Positions 24,386 to 31,651 of a DNA stretch of 42,061 nt are shown here, piece after piece; positions within the stretch are counted from its first letter, which is position 1, and each line of letters begins with the position of its first letter. The position numbers and the translations under genes were made by a program. Source of the stretch: JAMXLO01 sp046732975 (GTDB lineage Bacteria; Pseudomonadota; Alphaproteobacteria; Acetobacterales; Acetobacteraceae); assembly GCA_046732975.1 (NCBI GenBank), contig JBKPOG010000044.1:1-42061 (forward strand), written 5' to 3'. Below the pieces are notes generated by a model that was not told where the DNA came from, searched no databases, and saw only the letters and a list, made by a program, of their open reading frames with translations.

Positions 24386-26355
24386 CACGCGGCCCCGCGC
24401 CTGACCTCGGCTCGCGATTCCGCCAGATGGTCGAACTTGCGCCGATACGTGCCAAGACCGAGCGTCTGCGAGCGCAGCTCGATGATCAGGTCATGCAGCT
24501 CCGCTTCCGGCACCAGCGCCACAACATCGTCCCACCCGGGCCAGCCTTCCTTCTCGGAAAACCCAAGGATCTGCCCACGACGTCCGGTCAGCAGGCGTTG
24601 AGCGCGTGGGGTGAACTCGTTCGGTACGCTGATCGTCACGTGATCGACCGGTTCCAACAGAATCGGTTCCGCCTTTGTCAGCCCCTCCTTCATCGCTTGG
24701 CTGGTCGCGGTTTTGAATGCCATGTCGGAGCTGTCCACCGAATGGAAGCCGCCATCGACCAGCGTGACCGATATATCGACCACCGGGAAACCGAACGGCC
24801 CTTTCTTCGCCGACTCCTCCGCCGCTTCCGCGACAGCCGGGATGAAGTTGCGTGGCACCGCACCGCCGACGATCTTGTCGATGAACGCGAAGCCCTCGCC
24901 GCGATCCCGCGGCGCGATGTCGATCTTCACGTCAGCAAACTGTCCGTGCCCGCCGCTCTGTTTCTTCAGGCGGCCGTGTTGATGCACCGGCCGGCGAATC
25001 GTTTCCTTATACGCCACCTGCGGCTTGTGCGTATTCACCTTCAGCCCGTAGTCGCGTTGCAGCCGCTCGACTGTCGAATTGAGGTGCATCTCGCCCTGGC
25101 CGAACAGCACCGTCTCACTGGTATCCTGCTGCTGCTCAAGCGCCAGCGTCGGATCCGCCTCGCGTTGCTTCTGCAGCGCGCCGCTCAACTTCGCATCATC
25201 CTTATGGTCTGACGTCGAGATCGCCAGCGAATACACCGCATCGGGTGCGACGGGGAACGGCAACTGATCCGGCGACCCGCCGGGCGAAACCGTGGCGCCG
25301 GTCGGCACCCCCTCCAATCGCCCTAGCGCGACAATCTCGCCCTCAGCCGCCTCGGGAATCTTCGCCAGTTCGCCACCGGGCATCCGATAGATCCCGCCCA
25401 GTCGCGTACCACCGAGCGTCGCGCCGTCCTTGATCTGGCCACGCCAGATCCGGGCATAGGACAGCTTGCCCGTGTGTCCGGCATGCACTGTCTTGAACAC
25501 CTGCGCCAACGGCGGCCCGTCAGTCACGATGTCCTTGCGCGCGGCAGTCTCCGCAGCCGTGGGTGTATCGTGTCGCAGTGCCTTCCATAGACGCCGCACA
25601 CCGCCGGCATTTTCTGCCGAACCCAGCAGCACTTCGATCACCGCACCCGCCGCCAGGTCTTTGCGCAAATCGTTGTAGATCTCCGCGGTGGTCGGCTTCA
25701 CGTCCTCCAAGACCTTTTCCAGCAGCGCATCGTCGTGATCTGCGAGCACCTCGACCAGTTTGTTCAGTGCCTCCTGCTCATCGTCATGCATTTCGGATGG
25801 AATCTGAATCAGCTCCGAGGCCTCGCCCTTGCGGTAGCGATAGGCACGCTCGCTCACGACATCGACATAGCCGCTGACCGTTTCGCCGTGCATGATCGGC
25901 ACCTGACGCAACACGAGGGGGGACTTCGCATAACCCTGCAGTGCCGCGAGCGTATCGCTCACACTGCCCTCCAGCGTGTCGATCTTGTTGATGAACAGGA
26001 TGTGCGGCATGCCTTCGTCCGCCAGCTGCTTCAACAGCGGCGCGACCGTCAACGCACGCGCTGGCGCCGGCTCGCAGACCACAACCGCGAGATCCGCCAT
26101 CGCCAGTGCACAGCTTGTCTCGTACGAGAACTCGACAGAGCCGGGACAATCCAACACGGTCCAGGGGTCACCAAGATAAGAGCAGTGGCCCAATCGGATC
26201 TCGGTGGTGGCTGGTCGGTTGCGCGGATCGGCCGGTCGCTTGACCGGAGTTCCGGCCGCTTCCATAAGCGCCTCGAACAGCGTGGACTTGCCGCTGCTGT
26301 AAGGCCCAACCAGCGCCACCGAGCGGGGACTTCTGCCGTTCTGAGTTCCTGACAT
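24385..26355 (-). CDS. elongation factor G-like GTPase (EF-G2 type)
   Basis: A 656-residue translational GTPase shorter than canonical EF-G (about 690-700). G1 is GPYSSGKS (residues 17-24), G3 is DCPGS (69-73), G4 is NKID (123-126). Domain II shows GKLSYARIWRGQIKDGATLG, domain III FGQGEMHLNSTVERLQRDYG and domain IV KKQSGGHGQFADVKIDIAPR, followed by EPVDHVTISVPNEFTPRAQR. The catalytic His of G3 (normally DTPGH) is Ser here, a feature I associate with this EF-G2-like subfamily. It is therefore a paralogue, not the housekeeping fusA; no rpsL, rpsG or tuf is nearby. GGGAGGG precedes the ATG. An SDR gene is coupled downstream. Confidence 0.9.
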   Translation of the reverse strand: MSGTQNGRSPRSVALVGPYSSGKSTLFEALMEAAGTPVKRPADPRNRPATTEIRLGHCSYLGDPWTVLDCPGSVEFSYETSCALAMADLAVVVCEPAPARALTVAPLLKQLADEGMPHILFINKIDTLEGSVSDTLAALQGYAKSPLVLRQVPIMHGETVSGYVDVVSERAYRYRKGEASELIQIPSEMHDDEQEALNKLVEVLADHDDALLEKVLEDVKPTTAEIYNDLRKDLAAGAVIEVLLGSAENAGGVRRLWKALRHDTPTAAETAARKDIVTDGPPLAQVFKTVHAGHTGKLSYARIWRGQIKDGATLGGTRLGGIYRMPGGELAKIPEAAEGEIVALGRLEGVPTGATVSPGGSPDQLPFPVAPDAVYSLAISTSDHKDDAKLSGALQKQREADPTLALEQQQDTSETVLFGQGEMHLNSTVERLQRDYGLKVNTHKPQVAYKETIRRPVHQHGRLKKQSGGHGQFADVKIDIAPRDRGEGFAFIDKIVGGAVPRNFIPAVAEAAEESAKKGPFGFPVVDISVTLVDGGFHSVDSSDMAFKTATSQAMKEGLTKAEPILLEPVDHVTISVPNEFTPRAQRLLTGRRGQILGFSEKEGWPGWDDVVALVPEAELHDLIIELRSQTLGLGTYRRKFDHLAESRAEVRRGAA

Positions 26356-26424
26356 GCGGACGCCCTCCCATGAGCTTGCGGGCTCCGATCCTAGCGAAGT
26401 TTTTGTGACAGGCGAGTCTGGTGG

Positions 26425-26940
26425 TCAGTCCGGCGACGCCCCCTCTTCATCGCCCGTGACCTCTTCGACAAGCACGCTGAGCTTGTCGAGCGCTTTCAGC
26501 AGCGCCGTCCATTCACCCTTGCTCATGCCGTCGGCCAACTGCCCCTCGAGTTCGCAGGCAAGCGGCACCATTCCCTCGTAGACCGAGGTTCCCCGGCGCG
26601 TGAAACGGAGCAAGCGGCCGCGGCCGTCTTCGGGGTCCGGTGCCTGTCGCAGCAGTCCGCGAGCGACCAGGTTCGCGGCAGCACGGCTGACCTTCACCTT
26701 GTCCATCGTCGTCCACTCGCCGACGGTGCTTGGCGAGACCGTGCCGAAGCGGCCGACGACCGCCAATACGCGCCACTCCGGAATGCTCAGCCCATACGCT
26801 TCTGAATACCGTCGCGCGAACACGCGTGAGACACGATTGGCGGCAACCGACAGGCGATACGGCAGAAAGTCCTCCAACTTGAATGCCGAACCATTCGCCA
26901 CCGGCTTCTCCCGGGGCGTCCTCCCTGATTTTGTTTTCAT
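26425..26940 (-). CDS. MarR-family transcriptional regulator
   Basis: A winged-helix repressor of 171 residues, probably a dimer. The core reads YRLSVAANRVSRVFARRYSE, YGLSIPEWRVLAVVGRFG, recognition part STVGEWTTMDKVKVSRAAAN, and the wing QAPDPEDGRGRLLRFTRRG. An N-terminal basic stretch (MKTKSGRTPREK) precedes it. AGGAG lies 11 nt upstream of the ATG. It sits 56 bp after the hpaB-like gene on the same strand, at the end of the ring-cleavage operon, and is the natural candidate regulator of that operon, with an aromatic acid as ligand; this is inference from position and from the habit of MarR proteins. Confidence 0.9.
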   Translation of the reverse strand: MKTKSGRTPREKPVANGSAFKLEDFLPYRLSVAANRVSRVFARRYSEAYGLSIPEWRVLAVVGRFGTVSPSTVGEWTTMDKVKVSRAAANLVARGLLRQAPDPEDGRGRLLRFTRRGTSVYEGMVPLACELEGQLADGMSKGEWTALLKALDKLSVLVEEVTGDEEGASPD

Positions 26941-26941
26941 T

Positions 26942-26980
26942 AGTAACGATACTCCTGGCCTGGCCCCTTTGATATATCGT
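26942..26980. promoter_or_regulatory. possible MarR operator in front of the marR gene
   Basis: The 56-bp gap contains AGTA-ACGA-TACT (26942-26953) directly before the marR start, and ACGATA (26946-26951) pairs with TATCGT (26975-26980) across 23 nt. Either could be an autoregulatory site; neither is long enough to be sure. Confidence 0.3.
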
Positions 26981-26996
26981 GCCGTCCCTCTACGCG

Positions 26997-28454
26997 CTAG
27001 GTCGCCGCCCCTCGCGCCTCCAGCGAGTCAAGCAGCTGCGAGATGCGTTGCATGTATTCGTTCCGATCGTATAGCGAATACAACGTGCCAGCAAGTCGCA
27101 CCGGGTCACCGGAGTAGTATCGCTCATACAGCTGTTGCCGGCCGGCAAATGAAGACACCGCGGCATCGAACGCGAGGCGGAACAGCCTGATGCGTGATCG
27201 CGAGTCAGCATTCGCCGCCTGGAAGTATCGCTCCACATCTGGCCACACTGCGCTCTCTGTCTCGGCATAGGACGGTACCGAGACCAGCCCGCCGGCGCCG
27301 AGTATCTGGACGATCTCGCAGGCACGGACAAACATCTTGGGAAACATCATCCGCACCGTCCACAGCGGCATCGCCGCCGGCGTCATCACTCCCTGCGCAT
27401 TCGGCGCGGCGTCGGCTTCCGAGGCGCGCAGGCAGGCGCGGCAGAACTCGGTAAACTGGATCAGCTCCGCCAGCATGTTCTGCACGTGAAGATGCTGGTC
27501 GATGTTGGTGGATTTCGCGACGGCGAAACCAAGCCCCATCATGAACTCGGCCTTGGCCAGATTCTTGGTGCTGAACTGATGCATCACATGCGGCATCGCT
27601 CCGGTGCGGTTGTAGAGGCCGTTGCACATCTCCGCGTCGCGGTGAATGAACACGCGTTCCCAAGGCACCAGCACGTTGTCGAACACGACCATCCCGTCCG
27701 TCTCGTCAAGCCGCGATGACAGCGGATAATCCATCGGCGAGGCGGCATCGAGGTGGACAACCGATGGACGGCAGATGAAGCGCAACCCGGAAGTTGCGAC
27801 CGGGATGCAGAACCCGAACGCATAGGGCGCGGCTTCAGGCGTGTTTGCGAGATAGGTGGACGGCATCACCCAGATGTCGTTGGCATAGGCGCACAGCGTC
27901 GACACCATGCGTGCACCGGTCACTACGATGCCCGCGTCGGTTTCCTTGATGATCCTGGCAGCCAGATCTTTTTCCTGTTGCTCCACCGGACGCGAGCGAT
28001 CAACCTGTGGATTGACCAGCGTGTGCGTCATCACGATGTCGCTGTCGCGCGCATACGTGTAGTAGTTCCACAGATTGTCGGCGAACTTGCCAAAGGCGTG
28101 ACGGGCCGAGGCGAAGCCGGTCAGCGTGATGTTGAGGAAATCGGGACTGCGGCCGAACATGCCGCAGGTTGCGTCCATCCAGATCTTCACCATCTGGCGT
28201 CGCCGGATCAGATCATCGATGTGTTGCGGCTGGATGAACGACAGGCCGACACGATCACCGCTGTTGGGTGCAAGATAGGTCATACGCTCCAGCAGCGTCG
28301 GCTCGTGCTGCATATCGTAGAGGTCTGCCAGGCTCTGCGCTGCCGCAGCAAAACGGCGATCGGTGACAACGTCGGTGACGCGTTCACCGTCGATCCAGAT
28401 CTGCCGATCGTCACGCAGCGAGTCGAGGAATGCGCGACCGGTACGGATGGGCAT
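26997..28454 (-). CDS. 4-hydroxyphenylacetate 3-monooxygenase-type oxygenase (HpaB family)
   Basis: The oxygenase of a two-component FADH2-dependent monooxygenase that hydroxylates a phenol ortho to its OH group. The 485-residue protein shows the HpaB-family marks DGERVTDVVTD, YDMQHEP, MTHTLVNPQVDRSRP, GARMVSTLCAYANDIWVMPS and FDNVLVPWERVFIHRDAEMC, and late QILGAGGLVSVPSYAE. Its partner flavin reductase (HpaC) is not in the window. It is the last catabolic gene of a tight minus-strand operon after two extradiol dioxygenase subunits (4-nt gap to ligB-like), so it probably makes the catecholic or gallate-like substrate for them. True substrate unknown: 4-hydroxyphenylacetate itself is normally cleaved by an unrelated dioxygenase, so a hydroxybenzoate-like acid is as likely. 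Confidence 0.9.
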   Translation of the reverse strand: MPIRTGRAFLDSLRDDRQIWIDGERVTDVVTDRRFAAAAQSLADLYDMQHEPTLLERMTYLAPNSGDRVGLSFIQPQHIDDLIRRRQMVKIWMDATCGMFGRSPDFLNITLTGFASARHAFGKFADNLWNYYTYARDSDIVMTHTLVNPQVDRSRPVEQQEKDLAARIIKETDAGIVVTGARMVSTLCAYANDIWVMPSTYLANTPEAAPYAFGFCIPVATSGLRFICRPSVVHLDAASPMDYPLSSRLDETDGMVVFDNVLVPWERVFIHRDAEMCNGLYNRTGAMPHVMHQFSTKNLAKAEFMMGLGFAVAKSTNIDQHLHVQNMLAELIQFTEFCRACLRASEADAAPNAQGVMTPAAMPLWTVRMMFPKMFVRACEIVQILGAGGLVSVPSYAETESAVWPDVERYFQAANADSRSRIRLFRLAFDAAVSSFAGRQQLYERYYSGDPVRLAGTLYSLYDRNEYMQRISQLLDSLEARGAAT

Positions 28455-28458
28455 GAAC

Positions 28459-29289
28459 CTACACCGGTTCGAGCGCCAGCAGGCCGTAGCCCGTGATCAT
28501 CGGCGCGTGATAAGTGCGCCCGATCCGCCTCACCGTCCGACCAAGAGCTGAGCGCATCGGCAGCCAGTTGATCATCTCGATCCCCTCGGTGCCGCCACGC
28601 TCCATGTATTCGCGATGCGACAGTGCGGCGAGTGGCTCCGGGTCGGTCTCTAGCCGGTCAAGAAACTCGTTGTCCCAGTCCGAATCGGTGAAGCCGAACC
28701 GCGTGCCCTGCAATTGATGCGAGAGCCCACCGGTGCCGAACACCACCACGCGGATATCCTTTGGGTAGCTCTCCACGGCGTGCCGAAACGCCTGCCCCAG
28801 CTTGTACAGCCGTTGCGCCTTCGGTACCGGATGTTGGATCACGTTCACCGCGAACGGCACGATCGGCACCGGCCAACGTGTGTCGGTCAACATCGGCATG
28901 AACGACATCACGCCATGATCGACCGACATCTCCTGGCAGATCGTGGGGTCGAACTCATCATCGATAAGGCTGCGTGCCAGGTGCCAGGAGAAATCAGGAT
29001 CGCCGCGCATGTCGGGCAGGTCACGTTTGCCCCAGCCCTCGTCTGCCTGCGGATACACCTCGCTCGCGCCAAGTGCGAAAGTTGGGTATGCGTCGAAGAA
29101 GAACTGGTTGCCGTGATCGTTGTAGACGACGATGAACAGGTCAGGTCGCAGCCCTTCCAGCCAGGCACGCACGGGCACATAGCCGTCGAACAGCGGTGCC
29201 CATATCGGGTCCTTCTGCTGCCCTTTGTCGTACACCGGCCCAAAAGACGGCGCGTGTGACGAGCCAATGCCCCCAACGATGCGTCCCAT
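28459..29289 (-). CDS. extradiol dioxygenase catalytic subunit, LigB type
   Basis: A class III extradiol dioxygenase beta subunit of 276 residues, like the protocatechuate 4,5-dioxygenase LigB. Probable iron ligands by position: H12 in GSSHAPSF, H59 in VVYNDHGNQFF and E238 in EGIEMINWL; the catalytic His is H191 in FGTGGLSHQLQG. DEGWGKRDLPDMRGDPDF also matches the family. It would open the ring of a catechol or gallate next to the hydroxyls. AAAGGA precedes the ATG. The ligA-like gene ends 2 nt upstream, as needed for a two-subunit enzyme. Protocatechuate, gallate or a methylated gallate are all possible substrates. Confidence 0.9.
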   Translation of the reverse strand: MGRIVGGIGSSHAPSFGPVYDKGQQKDPIWAPLFDGYVPVRAWLEGLRPDLFIVVYNDHGNQFFFDAYPTFALGASEVYPQADEGWGKRDLPDMRGDPDFSWHLARSLIDDEFDPTICQEMSVDHGVMSFMPMLTDTRWPVPIVPFAVNVIQHPVPKAQRLYKLGQAFRHAVESYPKDIRVVVFGTGGLSHQLQGTRFGFTDSDWDNEFLDRLETDPEPLAALSHREYMERGGTEGIEMINWLPMRSALGRTVRRIGRTYHAPMITGYGLLALEPV

Positions 29290-29291
29290 GA

Positions 29292-29624
29292 TCAGCGTCC
29301 TTTCCGCTGCGCCATGAATTGTTCCAACGACATGCCCGCCGTGTGTGCACCCACTTCATACAGAGCGATGCCGAGTGCGCCCGCGATCTTGATGATGAGG
29401 TAGATGTTGCCGCCGGCCTCGATCATGCCCTTCCAGTCGCGCCGCCGTACCAGATCTACCTCGACGTCGGTCAGTCCCATGCCCTGAAGGTACCTGGTTT
29501 CATCTGCGACGAACGCTACTCGGTTCGCCGGATCGGTCAGCGACATCGCCATCCGGTTCAGCCGGTAGCCGGCGCGCGAGCGCTCGCCGGTGAACACCGC
29601 TGCACCAGAAATCTCCTCAAGCAT
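29292..29624 (-). CDS. extradiol dioxygenase small subunit, LigA type
   Basis: A 110-residue alpha subunit of the LigAB type. Marks are VFTGERSRAGYRLNRMAMSL, the central DVEVDLVRRRDWKGMIEAGG and NIYLIIKIAGALG. In LigAB the small subunit closes the active site over the large one. GGAGG precedes the ATG at a normal distance. It lies between the dienelactone-hydrolase-like gene (13-nt gap) and the ligB-like gene (2-nt gap) in one operon. The N-terminus is shorter than in Sphingobium LigA. Confidence 0.9.
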   Translation of the reverse strand: MLEEISGAAVFTGERSRAGYRLNRMAMSLTDPANRVAFVADETRYLQGMGLTDVEVDLVRRRDWKGMIEAGGNIYLIIKIAGALGIALYEVGAHTAGMSLEQFMAQRKGR

Positions 29625-29637
29625 GCCAGCGCCTCCG

Positions 29638-30369
29638 CTATTTCAGATGGCGATCCCACAGCGCGAAGATCTTCGACCATGTGGTCTCCGCGGCCAGCGT
29701 GTCGTACACCGCGCGCTCGGGGAAGCAGAAACCGTGATGCGTGCCGGGGAACGTCTCCACCGTCGCTTTTACATCGGTCTTGTTCAGCGCCGCCTTCAGG
29801 TCAGGAATCACGTTGGCCGGCACCGACTGATCGTGTTCGGCAAACGCGTAGTACAACTCACCCTTGATCTTGCCCAGCGACAGGTGTGGCGAATCCTCTT
29901 TGTCGGTGACGATCGCCACGCCATACAGCGATGCGGCCGCCGCCATGCGATGCGGGAAGGCCGCCGCGACCGAAGTGATATAGCGTCCGCTCATGCAATG
30001 CCCGACGCAGCCAACCGGCCCAGGCTTCACTCGGTCGTTGGCATCGAACCAGGCCAGCATTGCCGCGGTGTCGTCGTTCACGAAGGGAATGGTCAGACTG
30101 TTCATCGAAGCGCGGATCACGCCCGACATGCCATCGTCGCGCCGTGGAATGTCGAAGCGCACGGTGCCCAGTCGATAATACATGTCTGGCAGCAGACAAA
30201 CATAGCCATGCTTGGCGATCCGGCGCGCCATGTTGCGCAGTTCCTCGCGGATACCGGGCGCGTCCATATAGAAGATGACTCCGGGAAATTGTCCTTCACC
30301 TTCGGGTGCCGCCATGAAGGTCGGCATCCGCCCATGCTTGGTGGTAACGATGACCTCGCTTTCAATCAT
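29638..30369 (-). CDS. dienelactone hydrolase-family protein (operon with ligAB/hpaB types)
   Basis: A 243-residue alpha/beta hydrolase of the dienelactone hydrolase family. The triad can be placed as C125 (GHCMSGRY), D180 (FAEHDQSVP) and H211 or H212 (GTHHGFCFP). The early segment PGVIFYMDAPGIREELR and LLPDMYYR match the family. The ATG ending at 30369 has GGGAGG upstream; a longer frame from 30480 would cross the promoter region. It is the first gene of a four-gene operon with ligA, ligB and hpaB types, so it may hydrolyse a lactone or pyrone formed after ring cleavage. That step is inference: protocatechuate meta-cleavage normally uses a different hydrolase (LigI). Confidence 0.88.
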   Translation of the reverse strand: MIESEVIVTTKHGRMPTFMAAPEGEGQFPGVIFYMDAPGIREELRNMARRIAKHGYVCLLPDMYYRLGTVRFDIPRRDDGMSGVIRASMNSLTIPFVNDDTAAMLAWFDANDRVKPGPVGCVGHCMSGRYITSVAAAFPHRMAAAASLYGVAIVTDKEDSPHLSLGKIKGELYYAFAEHDQSVPANVIPDLKAALNKTDVKATVETFPGTHHGFCFPERAVYDTLAAETTWSKIFALWDRHLK

Positions 30370-30390
30370 CCGGACGCCTCCCTTGAGCAC

Positions 30391-30448
30391 GCGGACAGTA
30401 GTGTCGCGCCACTGGCCAGACCGCGCAACCGCGCGGCATACTGTCCGC
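30391..30448. promoter_or_regulatory. 10-bp inverted repeat between two divergent operons
   Basis: GCGGACAGTA (30391-30400) and TACTGTCCGC (30439-30448) are perfect inverse complements with a 38-nt spacer, inside the 97-bp gap between the ring-cleavage operon and the hydrolase/PLP-enzyme operon. A shorter repeat, AGTG-TCGCGC-CACT, lies at 30400-30413. The layout suits paired regulator half-sites controlling both directions. Confidence 0.55.
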
Positions 30449-30466
30449 CCCACCCGGAGGCCTCCC

Positions 30467-31651
30467 ATGGCAAACGACACGATGGATCAGCCGCTGCGGG
30501 CAGCGGTCGACGATGGCCGCATTCCCGGCGTCGTTGCGCTGGCAGCCGACCGCAACGGCATGTTCTATCAGGGATCGTTCGGGCGTCGAAGTCTGGCCGA
30601 AGACACGCCGATGACGGTGGACATTGTGTTCCGCATTGCCTCGATGACCAAGGCCGTTACGGGCGTCGCGGCAATGCAATGCGTCGAGCGGGGCCTGCTG
30701 TCACTTGATCAGGCGGCCGGTGAGATCATGCCGGAACTGGCCGAGCCACAGGTGCTTGACGGCTTCGACGCAAGCGGCAAGCCGGTCCTGCGGCCGGCCC
30801 GGCGCAAGATCACGCTTCGCCTGCTGCTCACGCATACTGCGGGTTTTGTCTATCCGATGTGGAACGCCAGCTTCAATCGCTATGTCGAAGCAACCGGCAT
30901 ACCCACCATCATGTCAGGCAAGCTCGCCGCGTTGAACGCACCTCTTGGGTTCGACCCGGGCGAACGCTGGGAGTACGGTATCAACATCGATTGGGCCGGG
31001 CGGATGGTCGAGAAAGTGAGTGGCCGGGATCTCGACAGCTACATGCGTGCCAATATCTTCGCGCCGCTCGGGATGCACGACAGCGGGTTCCTGCCAAACG
31101 CCGAGCAGTTCGCCCGTGGCGCGCAGGCGCACTCCCGTAACGCAGATGGAACGCTGGAGCCGGTGCCCAGAACGCCGCCGTCCCAGCCTGAATTTTACGC
31201 GGGCGGTGGCGGGCTATCTTCCACGGGTACCGATTACCTAGCGTTTCTTCGCATGCTGCTGCACGGCGGAACGCTGAACGGCGCGCAGGTGCTGAAGCCG
31301 GAGACGGTCGCGCTGATGCTGCAGAACCACATCGGCAATCTGCTGGTCAACAAATTGCCGACGTCGCAGCCCGCACTCTCGAACGATGCCGAATTCTTCC
31401 CCGGCATGGCGAAGAAATGGGGCCTCACCTGGCTGATCAACACCGAGGATGTACCGGGTCGTCGCAGCGCCGGCAGCGTCGCCTGGGCCGGGTTGTTCAA
31501 CACCTATTACTGGCTCGATCCGAAGCAGCAGGTGACAGGCGTCATCATGACGCAGATCCTGCCGTTTGCCGACCCGACGGTGCTGCAATTGCTCGATGAG
31601 TTCGAGACTGCGGTATATCGCACAGTGAAGGAGAATGCGTCTCATGGCTGA
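30467..31651 (+). CDS. serine hydrolase, class C beta-lactamase family
   Basis: A 394-residue penicillin-binding-protein/beta-lactamase-fold hydrolase. The catalytic SxxK is in FRIASMTKAVTGVA and the YxN motif in WEYGINIDWAGRM. RLLLTHTAGF and GFLPNAEQ are usual in esterases and D-aminopeptidases of this family (EstB type). No signal peptide is seen, so it is probably cytoplasmic and more likely an esterase, amidase or lactonase than a true beta-lactamase. The ATG at 30467 has CGGAGG upstream. It heads a coupled operon: its stop overlaps the next start by 8 nt. Confidence 0.88.
   Translation: MANDTMDQPLRAAVDDGRIPGVVALAADRNGMFYQGSFGRRSLAEDTPMTVDIVFRIASMTKAVTGVAAMQCVERGLLSLDQAAGEIMPELAEPQVLDGFDASGKPVLRPARRKITLRLLLTHTAGFVYPMWNASFNRYVEATGIPTIMSGKLAALNAPLGFDPGERWEYGINIDWAGRMVEKVSGRDLDSYMRANIFAPLGMHDSGFLPNAEQFARGAQAHSRNADGTLEPVPRTPPSQPEFYAGGGGLSSTGTDYLAFLRMLLHGGTLNGAQVLKPETVALMLQNHIGNLLVNKLPTSQPALSNDAEFFPGMAKKWGLTWLINTEDVPGRRSAGSVAWAGLFNTYYWLDPKQQVTGVIMTQILPFADPTVLQLLDEFETAVYRTVKENASHG

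Noticed and set aside
24385..26355. Housekeeping elongation factor G (fusA)
   Set aside because: Shorter than fusA, G3 motif altered, and the str operon neighbours are missing.
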